Positions 23,601 to 32,574 of a stretch of 64,000 nt of DNA are shown piece after piece. The DNA comes from Cephalotus follicularis (Eukaryota; Streptophyta; Magnoliopsida; Oxalidales; Cephalotaceae). The stretch is taken from NCBI GenBank assembly GCA_001972305.1, contig BDDD01000045.1:307040-371039 (forward strand), read 5' to 3'. The first letter of the stretch is position 1. The number at the start of each line of letters is the position of its first letter. Made by a program: the position numbers and the translations under genes. The notes beneath the pieces are model-generated. The model ran no database searches, was not told the origin of the DNA, and worked only from the letters and a program-made list of their open reading frames with translations.

Positions 23601-23862
23601 GTAGACAGCGTTTGTTAAGCATGTAATTTGTACTAACATTATTTACCTATGTTATTTATTGACTTCTTGCACCTTGCATAATAGGTACATATATCCACAA
23701 CCTGAAATATCACTTTTCAGGGAGGCCAGCTTTGGGCATGGGCAATTTGAAGTGATGAATGCAACTCATGCACTTTGGACTTGGCATAGGAATGAAGATG
23801 ACGAGTCAGTCGTTGCAGACTCAACCTGGTTGATGAGCCACTCTTCTGATCCCGATTGTTAA
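8546..23862 (+). CDS. PAP: Secreted purple acid phosphatase (5 exons, 425 aa)
   Basis: Plant purple acid phosphatases hydrolyse phosphate monoesters with a Fe(III)/metal(II) centre and are usually secreted or vacuolar. Exons 8546-8692, 10701-10992, 22803-23374, 23494-23582 and 23685-23862 join in frame across GT-AG introns to 425 residues, a normal length for the shorter plant members. Residues 1 to about 25 form a hydrophobic signal peptide. Residues 50-146 match the N-terminal fibronectin-like domain, and 147 onward the metallophosphatase domain. All five metal motifs are present: DLG (D148), GDLSY (D175, Y178), GNHE (N208), VLLH (H291) and GHVH (H330, H332). The C-terminus has the family block [10 protein letters not shown]. 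Several NxS/T sites suggest N-glycosylation. The start was chosen for its context and the signal peptide that follows it. Intron 2 is 11.8 kb and loaded with antisense transposons, yet the coding sequence is undamaged. It resembles the PAP18-22-type group, but which member it is cannot be settled here. Confidence 0.93.
8944..9110 (+). repeat. Pair of about 40-bp direct repeats in intron 1
   Basis: The block TGCTTGGTTTTGAAAAAAAA followed by ATATTACTTCTTTACAA occurs at about 8944-8981 and again at about 9071-9110, nearly unchanged. It looks like a small local duplication. The rest of intron 1 up to 9990 is AT-rich without recognisable content. Confidence 0.75.
9995..10310 (+). pseudogene. Decayed tandem copy of phosphatase exon 1 inside intron 1
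   Basis: This stretch aligns with 8475-8735. It includes part of the upstream leader, an ATGGCC start at 10059, the block GTTTCTTCATATAA, a CCTCGTAAGAATATTGT block like exon 1's CCTCGCAAGGATATTAT, then a TCTTGATTCTAATTCTCCTTAACA end and a GTGATCACTGTCC sequence like the exon-1 donor flank. Small insertions have shifted the frame, and it carries roughly 50 extra bases in the middle, so it can no longer encode the signal-peptide exon. It is a fossil tandem duplication of exon 1 and its surroundings, or the first exon of a lost neighbouring gene copy. Confidence 0.8.
10701..10992 (+). CDS. PAP: Purple acid phosphatase exon 2 (residues 50-146)
   Basis: Encodes the N-terminal fibronectin-like domain, from [15 protein letters not shown] to LPINFAVSG. 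The acceptor is TTTTAG|GTGCAC and the donor TTTCAG|GTTATA, leaving phase 1. Confidence 0.92.
10993..11936 (+). other. Start of intron 2, no gene or element recognised
   Basis: AT-rich intron sequence with one GC-richer island at 11700-11830. Nothing could be assigned to a family. Confidence 0.5.
11937..12032 (+). repeat. Direct repeat copy 1 in intron 2
   Basis: About 95 bp, with words TCAATCCATCAAAAGACG, TTCATGTAATTA and TTTTCTCCCTTTTTTCAG, matching 21262-21352 at roughly 75-80 percent by eye and in the same orientation. The two copies bracket the hAT, copia and LTR insertions of the intron. Confidence 0.7.
12033..12574. other. Intron 2 stretch without recognised content
   Basis: Contains a 71-codon open frame at 12047-12262 that resembles no family I know. 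Otherwise AT-rich. Confidence 0.45.
12575..13129 (-). mobile_element. hAT transposase remnant, C-terminal half
   Basis: Minus-strand frames read as the C-terminal half of a plant hAT (Ac/RICESLEEPER-like) transposase. Near 13060 there is [10 protein letters not shown] followed by [11 protein letters not shown], matching the family's 'KFxKYW..VLDPRxKL'. Nearer 12600-12720 there is [18 protein letters not shown] and then MTRYIL, matching the C-terminal dimerisation block 'LxWWKxNxxRYPxLSxMARDIL'. Stops and frame changes interrupt it. Its N-terminal partner lies at 18380-18800, on the other side of the copia element. The stretch between the two blocks of a complete transposase is not seen, so the middle is lost. 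Confidence 0.8.
13130..13570 (-). repeat. Left (3') LTR-like end of the intronic copia element
   Basis: Starts TGTGGGAAAAAATTAAG and ends GAACTCAACA on the + strand, next to the polypurine-tract complement. The words CTCGGCATAAGTGCCGAGGA form a small palindrome near 13275. It is unlike the right end of the same element. Confidence 0.6.
13640..15200 (-). mobile_element. Copia reverse transcriptase and RNase H region (intronic element)
   Basis: Recognisable copia blocks: [20 protein letters not shown] at the N-terminal side of the reverse transcriptase, [12 protein letters not shown], the catalytic [11 protein letters not shown], and the RNase H segments [10 protein letters not shown] and [20 protein letters not shown]. 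The RNase H end [13 protein letters not shown] lies next to the left terminus. Confidence 0.88.
15450..16420 (-). mobile_element. Copia integrase region (intronic element)
   Basis: Contains the GAG-pre-integrase block [15 protein letters not shown] and integrase core segments [20 protein letters not shown] and [14 protein letters not shown] with the family's acidic residues, then [13 protein letters not shown] further left. Confidence 0.85.
16430..17610 (-). mobile_element. Copia gag and protease region (intronic element)
   Basis: Gag begins near 17592 just inside the primer site. It includes [17 protein letters not shown] and the CCHC zinc-knuckle region [11 protein letters not shown]. The protease neighbourhood follows with SWILDS and the [15 protein letters not shown] block. 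Confidence 0.8.
17626..18273 (-). repeat. Right (5') LTR of the intronic copia element
   Basis: On the + strand it starts TGTTGTAAAACTAGCC, directly beside the primer-site complement, and ends AAACTTAACA. It contains the common copia LTR word TTACATGGTTCGATCAA and a tandem array near 17962. Confidence 0.75.
17962..18052. repeat. About four 21-bp tandem repeats in the copia LTR
   Basis: The unit AGCAGTCGACTGTCTCCTCA repeats with few changes. Looser GTCGACTG words continue to about 18235. Confidence 0.85.
18380..18800 (-). mobile_element. hAT transposase remnant, N-terminal and middle part
   Basis: Minus-strand reading gives FPFTCDG, then [20 protein letters not shown], then LHTG, then a segment ending [11 protein letters not shown]. 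These correspond to the hAT blocks 'LTxDxWTS..YMCVTAHFID', 'PHTG' and 'xITVDNASNNDxxI'. An internal stop is present. Together with 12575-13129 this is one decayed transposon opened by the copia insertion. Confidence 0.78.
18801..19175. other. Intron 2 stretch without recognised content
   Basis: AT-rich. An open frame at 18840-19073 resembles nothing known to me. It may include more of the hAT element's 5' side. Confidence 0.4.
19176..21200 (-). mobile_element. Long LTR remnant, same family as 5908-8187, antisense
   Basis: The + strand begins TGTGACACACCGAGTCCGAAGG, the reverse-oriented LTR end of this family. It then has the hairpin block ATCCCATCTCGAAGGATTGG (19545-19564), antisense TTGAGCTCCT-type repeats (19840-20040) and GCGTCGACG-like words (20335-20610). 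The other end was not found, so the right boundary is approximate and the copy looks truncated. No coding sequence. Confidence 0.7.
21262..21352 (+). repeat. Direct repeat copy 2 in intron 2
   Basis: Matches 11937-12032 (CAATCCACTAAAAGACGC, TTCATGTAATTA, TTTCTCCCCCATTTCAG) in the same orientation. Confidence 0.7.
21353..22802. other. End of intron 2, no element recognised
   Basis: Mixed-composition intron sequence. The acceptor at its end is TACATGCAG|GTGATT. No gene or transposon family was recognised. Confidence 0.5.
22803..23374 (+). CDS. PAP: Purple acid phosphatase exon 3 (residues 147-337)
   Basis: Carries all five metal-binding motifs: DLG, GDLSY, GNHE, VLLH and GHVH. The donor is CGCTTT|GTAAGT, phase 0. 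Confidence 0.95.
23494..23582 (+). CDS. PAP: Purple acid phosphatase exon 4 (residues 338-366)
   Basis: Encodes [12 protein letters not shown] and [17 protein letters not shown], a conserved block after the active site. The donor is ACAAA|GTTGGT, which keeps the frame with exon 5. Confidence 0.92.
23685..23862 (+). CDS. PAP: Purple acid phosphatase exon 5 (residues 367-425)
   Basis: Encodes [20 protein letters not shown] and the C-terminal tail ending SHSSDPDC, then TAA. The acceptor is ATAATAG|GTACAT. Confidence 0.92.
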
Positions 23863-23899
23863 GTGTAACGTGCACTCCATCGGTTTTTTTTTCCTTTCC

Positions 23900-23905
23900 A
23901 ATAAA
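23900..23905 (+). terminator. Polyadenylation signal AATAAA of the phosphatase gene
   Basis: AATAAA lies 38 bases after the stop codon, in a T-rich 3' untranslated region. Confidence 0.6.
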
Positions 23906-24080
23906 TAAGATCCTATGTCCAAATAAATGTGCAATGGAACCAGAACATTGTACACATGTATTGAGATAGTCGTCGTGTAGTTTAAATATTATTCCATGTA
24001 TGGATAATCTTACTTATCAATAGTAATTGTTGACAACCCTGTTTATCGCAATATATACGCGTATTTAAAGTTCTTATAGT

Positions 24081-24607
24081 ATGGTTGTGAGAAATTTGGA
24101 TCCTAACGATGACCTAGGAGTAGATGGTTTCACTAGTTCCTTTTTTGTGCATTGTTGGAATGTTGTGGGGTCATATATGGTAGCATCAGTTTTGGATTTC
24201 TTTAAAGGTGCTTCCCTTCCACTGCCTTTTACTTATATTAATATGGTCTTAATTCCAAAAAGGAGAACCCTTCCTCTTTATCGAATTCACGGCCTATTAG
24301 TTAACGATAATATTATTAACAGTATATAACTATGCATAACATATGATATGTCATTTAACAAATAGAATGAAAAAAGAAAGAAAGTTGATATGAAATCATT
24401 ATTCTTTCTACTTGTTAGTTGACACATCCTATGTTATGCATTTGTTTTGCATAGTCATATGCGCTGTTAATAGCATTTTTCATTTAGTTTATGCTTCTTT
24501 GTTTATAAAGTTATTTCTAGAATTAAGGTAGATAGATTGTTGAAAATTATACCAAAGAAGCAAGTTGGTTTTATAAAAGGACAGAGTATTTTGGAAAACG
24601 TTGAATG
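24081..24607 (+). mobile_element. L1-type LINE, 5' part of the reverse transcriptase
   Basis: The + strand reads GVDGFTSSFFVHCWNVVGSY then INMVLIPKR, matching the plant L1 'GPDGFxxxFFxxCW' and 'LIPK' blocks. At 24500-24607 it reads YKVISRIKV, then IIPKKQVGFIKGQSILENV, matching 'YKVISKILANRL' and 'QxAFVKGRSI'. About 150 bp of unrelated AT-rich DNA separates the two. The copy is cut at 24608 by a copia LTR. Confidence 0.8.
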
Positions 24608-25003
24608 TGTTAGAACAGTAATAAGGAAAACAAGCTTGAGGTGTGTATGATGAACACTTTCTGTAAATGTTTATTTGCCCTACAAGTTTGCTATTAGGAT
24701 TATGCAAATAACCTTCCCGGATACAATAAGCCTCTGAAGAATTGCAGATAGCAAGACTGAAATTCTTCCAGAAAACTTCTAAAAAAAAAATTTCTTGGTC
24801 GTACGTTTTTAGAGGAAGAAGAAAAGAGAAGTTTGTTTTCTGTCAAAATATGTTTGGTTCAAATTTAAACAATGTTAACTGCCTTTGTAGTTACTGTTGC
24901 ACTAAAAATGAAAATATAAATCAACAAAAAATTCATTATTAAATCCAAAAATAATTAACTAAACAATGTGGGATAGAGTTGTTTTATAAACAACACTCCA
25001 ACA
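24608..25003 (-). mobile_element. Copia LTR inserted in the LINE
   Basis: On the + strand it starts TGTTAGAACAG and ends ACACTCCAACA (TG..CA, 396 bp). ATCCCCTACTTG, the complement of a copia polypurine tract, follows at once, so this is a 3' LTR on the minus strand. About 250 bp of internal copia-like non-coding sequence appears to continue to about 25260. No second LTR or coding domain is seen. Confidence 0.65.
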
Positions 25004-25242
25004 ATCCCCTACTTGTTTATAAAACAAATTTTCGGGAATCATACTAATAATAAATAATTTACAGCAAAAAAACTATTTGTAAGACTAATATACATATGTA
25101 AAGGTATCTCTCGAGTTAAACCTTTACTTAGTGCGCAAAATTCCGTAAAAGTCTTTAGTAGCTTTAGCCTTAAACTAAGTACTTTTAGTACGAAACCGGA
25201 GATAACGCACATATATTAACCTCCTAGTCAACATAAGTTGTA

Positions 25243-25310
25243 TAAAAATACTTAGCACTATTATGACCATGTTTATATAGGGTCTATAAAAATACTTAGC
25301 ACTATTATGA
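25243..25310. repeat. Two copies of a 25-bp direct repeat
   Basis: ATAAAAATACTTAGCACTAT plus TATGA occurs at about 25243 and about 25286. Confidence 0.7.
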
Positions 25311-25429
25311 TCAGTTGGAAAAGTGCTTTTGCCAATCACATGTTTATATAGCATTTATAATTTTATGTCCATTTCAGTCATTTAAAATGTCAACAGCAGT
25401 TTTAAAAATATATTTACCAAACGCATATT

Positions 25430-25545
25430 TACTCCCAAAGTACTTTTCAGCTTTCTCACAACACTTTTGACAAAAAGCACTTTTACTAAAAGTGCTTTAA
25501 AAAAACACTTTTACAAACCACACAGCATTACCAAATAGATATGTT
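25430..25545. mobile_element. Remnant of a Tourist-like element end
   Basis: The words AGCACTTTTACTAAAAGTGC and CACAGCATTACCAAAT resemble the right end of the element at 26299-27470 (AGCACTTTTAGCC, CACAGCAATACCAAACGG). No opposite end was recognised. Confidence 0.4.
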
Positions 25546-25780
25546 ATGTATTTGTTTTGCATAGTCATATGCTGTTAGCATTTTTCAGTTAGTTTATGCT
25601 TCTTTGTTTATAAAGTTATTTCTAGAATTAAGGTAGATAGATTGTTGAAAATTATACCAAAGGAGCAAGTTGGTTTTATAAAAGGACAAAATATTTTGGA
25701 AAACGTTGCGTGTGCTCAGGAAATGGTCTAGGATATTTATAAAAAGGCTTTCGAATACAATAGTAATTTTAAAACTGGCA
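25545..25780 (+). mobile_element. Second copy of the LINE segment at 24410-24607
   Basis: ATGTTATGTATTTGTTTTGC to GGAAAACGTTGCGTGTG repeats 24410-24607 with few changes, then runs on into CAQEMV and a KKAFEYNS-like segment. The LINE was partly duplicated here, or two LINE copies recombined. Confidence 0.75.
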
Positions 25781-26295
25781 TGTCGAAAGTGTTAAAATAT
25801 TTATAAAATATTTGACTTTCATTAATTATTACTTTTGGTTTTCAAAAACTAGTAGAATAGTGATCCATATAAGACAGAGTTATGACCAAATTGTGTTTAG
25901 TGATCTCTTTCATGTACTTTAGCGCACTTCAAATTGAAGACATAAGCCATGGTTAGTGTAGGCTATTAACCTAATATGACATGGGAAGACTTACTAGCGT
26001 TTACATATAAATATTGTCTGGTTACGTCGCTTCTCATACTCCTAGAAAGTGATTTTTATACCTATGTAAGAGCTACATATTGTTAGAACAGAAGAAGAGG
26101 AAGACCTGTTTGTTTGATTTAGGATCGTTCCTCTAGATTCTAGTTCGTTGATTGAATTCCAATGCTTTATCTGGATATGACACAATCAGGCATGATCTTT
26201 GTTCATCGATTTTAGATGTTCTAATATTATATATGATCCAATTAATTTTACACAAAACTTATGACGGGCTTGAGTGGCTTTTTTATTAGACACTC
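25781..26295. other. Unassigned AT-rich stretch between LINE pieces
   Basis: No protein family, LTR end or inverted repeat was recognised. Confidence 0.4.
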
Positions 26296-26298
26296 TAA

Positions 26299-27470
26299 GC
26301 GTTCGTTTGGTAATGCGTTGGGAGGGGAAAAGGTGCTTTTTCCTCCCAACGCAACCAACAAAAACGTTTGGTTACTCAAAATCAAAATCGCTTCTCTTAT
26401 AATCACTTTTTTTTAAGCCTTTCAACGCTTTTCCGTGGAACACATAGATTTGCCGTGTTGAGAAAAACCTATTTGGAGACATTGAAGACCGGATCCTTTC
26501 CTCTCTCTCCCAACTAGGCTCTTTCCCAAAACCAGGCTCTCTACCAACCAGGTTCTCTCCCAAAACTCAACAATAAGTGAAGAAATCGTGAGTTGCCATT
26601 TTTGGGTCCGACCTCCAACCTTCAAGTCACAGATTCTGCCTTCACATTTGTTGCTTGTATGGCGTCGGTGAACATCTTTTGTGAAGACAAATGGCGTGAA
26701 TCAAGCTTTGGAGGAACACACAAAATTGGAGAATTTGATTGTGGATAGCACAGAATCCGGTTTTTGTATTCTATCCTTCCCCTTCTCTTTTGTGCAGCAA
26801 TGGTTTCTGTGATTGTTGAGGGTATCGATTGGGACTTTGAGCTGCTTGGAGTTGACCGATCTGGTTTTTACGATTTAATTGGTTGATGGCAGTTGGGGAA
26901 GGCTTTGATCATGACCGTGGGTTTGTTGGGTTCGTTTCTTTTGTGTTGCTAATGCGTCAGTAGTGTTTTGGTGGGTGTATGGTTTGGCTAGCTGAAGGCA
27001 TGGGATGACAGTGAAATTGGTTGATGACAGTGAAATTGATGTTTGTTGTTTAAGGAGTTGTGGGTGCCTTTGGGTTTAGGCATTGATGACAGCTTTGGTT
27101 CGATGGGTTTGATACTGACAGAGGTGGTGGTAAATAGGGTCTGCGCTTGCTGGGTTTGTTTATCGTGGGCTATAGTGTGTGATGGTTGTTGTTGATGCCT
27201 CTGTTTGTGGTTGGTGAAGGTTGCTGTGACGTGAGGCTTGGGTAGGGATGCTGTTGAATAATCTGTGGTGGAATTTTAATGCTTTCGGGTTGTTGGGTTT
27301 GTTTGGTTTTGCTTTTGATAACACACAATTTTTTCACTTAAAAAGTGATTTTGGTTATTCTGTTTATCAAACGCTTTTGTAAGACTCACAACAATTTTAC
27401 TCACAGCACTTTTAGCCACAAAACTTTTAAAAGTAATTCTACACAATACACAGCAATACCAAACGGACCT
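26299..27470. mobile_element. Non-autonomous PIF/Harbinger (Tourist-like) DNA transposon, TSD TAA
   Basis: Terminal inverted repeats GCGTTCGTTTGGTAATGC (left) and AGGTCCGTTTGGTATTGC (right end, reverse complement) are flanked by TAA on both sides (26296-26298 and 27471-27473). The -CGTTTGG- terminus and 3-bp TAA duplication are typical of Tourist/PIF-Harbinger elements. A sub-terminal hairpin (26313-26352; arms TGCGTTGGGAGG and CCTCCCAACGCA) sits just inside the left end. No transposase is encoded. The 1.17-kb interior is unlike the LINE around it and could be captured host sequence. Confidence 0.82.
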
Positions 27471-27473
27471 TAA

Positions 27474-28140
27474 AAAGATTTGGTTTTGCAGAAGGTTGGT
27501 GTAATCTGGTATACTAGTGTCTTTTATGGTGCACGTATAGTCTTTCTGAATGGTAAAAAGCATGGTTATTTTTATTCTTTAAGAGGGTTTTGATAGGGTT
27601 ATCCACATTCACCTGCTTTTTTTATAATCGCGCAAGAGACTTTTCCAAGAAATTATGAAAAAGCATTGGAGGTAGGCCTAATTCAGAAGTATTGTTTATC
27701 AAGAAGGGCATATGCGATTTCTCATCTATTTTATGCAGATTATATGTTATTTTTAATGAAAGGTAATAGTGCTTCAATTCAAGAATTTTTTAAATTAATT
27801 GTGGAGTATGAGAGTCTATCGGGTCAGAAGCTCAGAAAAGATAAAAGCTCTTTTGTTGTGTTTGCTAAATGCTCAATTTTCCATTTACTTGGGAGTTCCC
27901 ATTTTTAAAGGAAGACAAAAAAATGAGTTCTTCTCGTATCTAAAGGAACTAGTATGTAAAAGGCTGGAAAATTAGAAAATGAAATTCCTCAAGGGGTGTG
28001 TATGGTTTGAGGAGCATACATCATCACGTTCTCCAAATTATTGATTATTCTCAGTGGATGTTACGGGAAGCAAAAGTGCCTTTATGGTAAACAAAATGGT
28101 GTGAAGGCCACCCTCGACCTAATCCTCCTTTAATCTAGAA
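27474..28140 (+). mobile_element. L1-type LINE, 3' part of the reverse transcriptase
   Basis: Continues the LINE after the Tourist-like insertion. Segments correspond to the 'GFxxxW..' region, to ISHLFYADYMLFLMKG (family 'SHLxFADDxxxF', here with Y in place of the second aspartate) and to GQKLRKDKSSFVVF, then PIFKGRQKNEFFSYLKELV. Frames are interrupted and the catalytic pair is altered, so the copy is dead. Confidence 0.8.
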
Positions 28141-28214
28141 ATTTTAGTTAAACAAGATAGGTAATCGTTGGGGTTTGAGGAAAAATTGAGAAGTTATAAT
28201 CCCTCGTTCCCACG

Positions 28215-28964
28215 TGTCACCCTCCGAGTTCGAAGGGCGAGCATAAGACGTAACTTGGTCCGGTTCTTGTTACAGTTCACTCAGTCGTTAGTTGGCGTAC
28301 TAGATGAGGTTAAGCAGTTCGTGGAATAATAAAATAACTTTTAAATAATAATCCATTCAAACACTTAACGACTAGCATCTGAAATACTAACATTCACTTA
28401 CTATACAATACTCACATTAATTTGATACAATCCCAAATACATATACAAATCAGAATAACAACTAAGTACGAAAACAACTCTGGAAGTAAACAGTAAACAT
28501 AAATGCATCTCCAAATGCATTTTTTCCAAGTAGCTGTCCAATCACTGAGCACTGCTCCTAGCTCTCTGACCTGAAACCAAATTACAATACGTCTATCCCG
28601 AAGGATGGATCAACCACAGGAACCAGTAGAAAGATCCCTATGCATGATGGAGTGAATAGTTATAACAGTAGTATATGTTTGTCATGGTATATGAGTGAAT
28701 GTCAGTTGTGGTCGAATATGCATATACAATGTCCCATACTGGTGTATAAACATAAGACCTCATCATATAGTCATATTCATACATCTATCAAACAATTCAA
28801 TTCAAAGTGTGTGAAACACACTCAAGCAAACCTATAGAGTTTAATGACCTCCGGTACAGTATTGGTGAATCTAAATCCACGGAAGGAATTCCTCCAAAAA
28901 GGGTAGGTTTAGATGATCTAGCCATCCATGGATCAGTCTAGGATAACACAAACTAGATGCCCTA
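28215..28964 (-). mobile_element. Old LTR split by later insertions, first piece
   Basis: The + strand starts TGTCACCCTCCGAGTTCG, the reverse-oriented end of the family at 5908-8187. It includes the hairpin block TCCCGAAGGATGGATCAACC (28595-28614). It is interrupted at 28965 by a second LTR. A short piece follows at 31681-31784, and what looks like its remainder at 58583 onward, beyond the large gypsy element. Confidence 0.65.
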
Positions 28965-31273
28965 TGTGACACCACGAACCCGTAGGGGGTCCGAGACACT
29001 ACCAAACATATGTTCGGTCACTTAATTCATGAGTTGAGTACTATGTAAGTCTATTATATTCAGCGAAAATCCATAATAACTTAAAACTTCAAACATAACA
29101 TATATGCATGTCCATTCAACCACAATTGAACTTCAATATATAACATCATTACAAACCCACATTATACAAATCTTAAAATCCTTACTAGTCATTAACATAT
29201 AGAATTCCATGCCACTCAATACAGATCCTTAATATGAATACATAATCTTGTTACAACTCTCAAGTCATACAATCCATTATATAACTGAACAACTTCATAC
29301 ATGCATAAAACTAAAACATCTTCATTGAATCTATACTCCAAGCAATGATTCCATCACTAGTCTCTATGTCCCTAACCACTGCTACCTGTCCTTGCCTCAT
29401 CTGAACCTGAACACAATAGGTGCCCCATCCTGGATGATGGGTTAGCCATACGGCCAAGTAGGACATAACTCCATGCATAAGGAATGAATGCACATTCATA
29501 ACAATATATCGATGGTGTGCATGAACAACTATCATAGTTAAAAACATGTCATGACATGATACATGATAACAATTGCGGTTACCGAATCATGCATATAACC
29601 GTCTCATACCGGCATATACATAATTCGTTAACCTAAATATACAGTCATATCCATACATCTATCAGATAATCAAGAGGTTAAATAGATATATACATTGTCT
29701 CATACCAGTATATATAAGTGGTTAACCAAACATGCCATCATCCATAAGTCCAACTCGGCACAAACTCAAGGTTAAGATCATCTAGTGCCTACCGGTATTA
29801 CCGATAAGAGCTCACTAGAACTAGTTGTCTATTGATATTTCTGATAGAAGCTCAACTAGTTACAGATTCATTTAAGTCATATCATAGCATACGAGTAAGC
29901 ACAACCATAACAATAACAGTAACCTATAGAGTTAACGACCTCCCTTACATAACCTTAATCTAAATCCCTAGGAAGTAAGGCCTCCTAGAGATAGGTTTAG
30001 ATACCTAGTCGCTATGAGTTAGACTCATAGGAGCTCGACTAGCCTTCCTAGTTGCCGGTGAGTTAGACCCACATGAGCTTAACTAGGTCTAGTTACCGGT
30101 GGGTTAAACCCCCAAGAGCTCAACTAGCATACTCATGCCGTAAGTCATCATGATCTAGCCACCTATAAGTTTGACTTATAGGATCTCAACTAAATAACCA
30201 AGTTACCAGTGAGTTAGACCCACAAGAGCTCAACTGGCCCTAGTTGCTTGTGAGTTATACCCACAGGAGCTCAACTAGCATTAACATAAAAATTCACTTC
30301 AGTTTTATTCCTTGCCTTAAAGCCTCTCAATTCATTTTCTTACTTGTCAAATCAATTTTTTACTGTTCCCTTTTAGTCATTGTATAAAATCATTTCCTTT
30401 TCAATTCAAAATCATTTCCTTAAAACCAATCCAAGTGAAAACCTCAAAGAAATCGTTCACTCACTACAAAATATGTTTACACAAGTTAAAATCATGCTTT
30501 GGACGGATTACATGGAAAGTAGTTAGAGAAAAACAAGTAAAAAGGGCTCAAACGAGCTATTTCAGAGAAAACCTTTGTAAAACTCTACTTTTTAAAACCC
30601 TTTAATACTACTGATCAAATCTTTGTTAAACGAGTGAAAAAGTGTCTAACCATGTTTAAGATACTTTCATTTGAGTTTTGAAAGACTCCCATTGAAAACC
30701 GTTTGAGAAAACATGTAAAAACAACATTTTCGAGTGAAAAACCATAAGACTAGTCGACTATTTCTAATAATAGCCAAGTGGAAATGAGCTGACAGCAGCT
30801 TTTTCAAAGGTTCAAATCAAGCTAACTTTTGATTTTCACAACCTTTTTCAAATCCGTTTGAAACGAAACTCTAGAGAAAGTTTGTAGACATGTATAATAA
30901 CAACATATCTCAAATCAAAGCATTTGGACCATTAGAATGTCACTAGATCTGAAAAGGGGTAAAATATATCTAAAAACATATTTTCAACAAAAAACTCATT
31001 TTAATCCATTCAAATTGATCTTAATACATTCGTACACATCCATATACTATATCTATGCATTTATAAAACAATAAAAACATTCCAAATGCATTTTAGGTAT
31101 AGAAATCCTTTATCTTTTTACTTTTGAAACTTGAACGGTCGAAATTATCAGATAAAGGAAGGGACACTCAAGTCTCTAGCTTCTATCAACTACCCTTATT
31201 CCCATGATCACTTAGCTCCAAGTTTGCAATATTTGGAAAAGGTTTGGAAGAGAGAGTGATAAAGTGGAGGGGT

Positions 31274-31314
<41 letters not shown>

Positions 31315-31675
31315 AAAACGAAAAGAAATAGGAAATGAGCTCCTATTTTTCAGTTTTTTCAGTTTTTTCTCTTAAACGCAAAATGCTCATATCTCTCATA
31401 TGAAACCAACTACCCCCATATCAACCCTCATGAAGGCACATAAAACATTTAAATATCTATAAAACATGCATATGCGGGTATATGTTCAAATACGGGCATC
31501 ATATGCCCCAATCACCGCAAATCATATTGTAAAAAAACTTATCAATCCATATGGATATCAAATACCCCAATCCATGTCATAATCAAATGCACACTCATTT
31601 TCATAATATCTCTGTGCCATAACAATATGATGCATTTTATGCTAAAGCAAATACGGGTCATTTCGGGGTGTTACA
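28965..31675 (-). mobile_element. Solo LTR, 2.71 kb, antisense, TSD CCCTA
   Basis: The + strand starts TGTGACACCACGAACCCG and ends TTCGGGGTGTTACA. CCCTA flanks both ends (28960-28964 and 31676-31680). It is the same family as 5908-8187 in reverse: a hairpin block at 29421-29450, antisense TTGAGCTCCT arrays (29790-30290) and an (AG)n run near its promoter side. No coding sequence. Confidence 0.9.
31275..31309. repeat. (AG)n microsatellite
   Basis: About 17 AG units inside the solo LTR. Confidence 0.95.
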
Positions 31676-31680
31676 CCCTA

Positions 31681-31784
31681 ACTATCTATGGATTGGCCAA
31701 TTGAAACGCAGCTAGGTGATTGGAGTCAGCCAGTGCTAATGGTGAGGCAATCAAGACTAGTAACTAACAAGTTATAGGGATTAG
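31681..31784 (-). other. Middle piece of the split LTR beside the large gypsy element
   Basis: About 100 bp between two target-site duplications (CCCTA on the left, TTAGT on the right). By position it belongs to the old LTR opened by both insertions. Confidence 0.5.
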
Positions 31785-32574
31785 TTGTCACGCCCCGAAC
31801 CACGAGGAAGACTCCACGGTTCGACATATGACATGCCGTCCTTACAATCATTCATAACATCATCCAAAATCTGCTATAATTTAAAACTTCATTACATAAT
31901 CATGCATGCGGAAGTAATCCTTCAAAGTCTTACGTGGATAAACCAAAAATATATACATCACTTCTTATATCTCAAGCACTGCCACAAGCGGGCAGGTCAA
32001 ATATAACTGGAATACAATCATTCTTATACATTGAACATTCTGATACAAGGTAGGTCTATAGGAACTGCACTGCTGACAAAACCTTGCTCTGCGATCCTGC
32101 CGATCTGATCACTTTGATGCATCACCTGTACTTGTCCCCAGTTGTTGTACCCATTTCGAGAATGGGTCAGCCAAACACAGCTATGTAGGCAATACTATAT
32201 GCAATGAAGTAAACATGTATAGCAGATATATGCATGGCATGTGAAATGCATGAATGCCAATTGTGGACAACGTCAGTACATCAATCGTCCCTAGCGATGA
32301 CATACTTGACGAGTCCTAATCACAGAATCATCAACCACACCCTAGGCCTACAGACATTCCATAACATTCATAATCATCTAGCGATACATGCATACAATCA
32401 CAAAGTATGAGTAGATAGTATTTCCATCCTTCTATGCACTCTCGGTGTCATAGGTAGTGGAGTCAACAAGCATAAGCACTCCTTGGCCTCTTTGGCTTGA
32501 GGTGGCATAACCATCGTCTACGCACTATTTGTGTCGCAGTTGATGGAGCCGAGATAAAACTGGCCTGGTCAACC

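Noticed and set aside
24081-24329. Open frame after the phosphatase as a separate host gene
   Set aside because: It matches the L1 reverse transcriptase start and continues as LINE sequence downstream.
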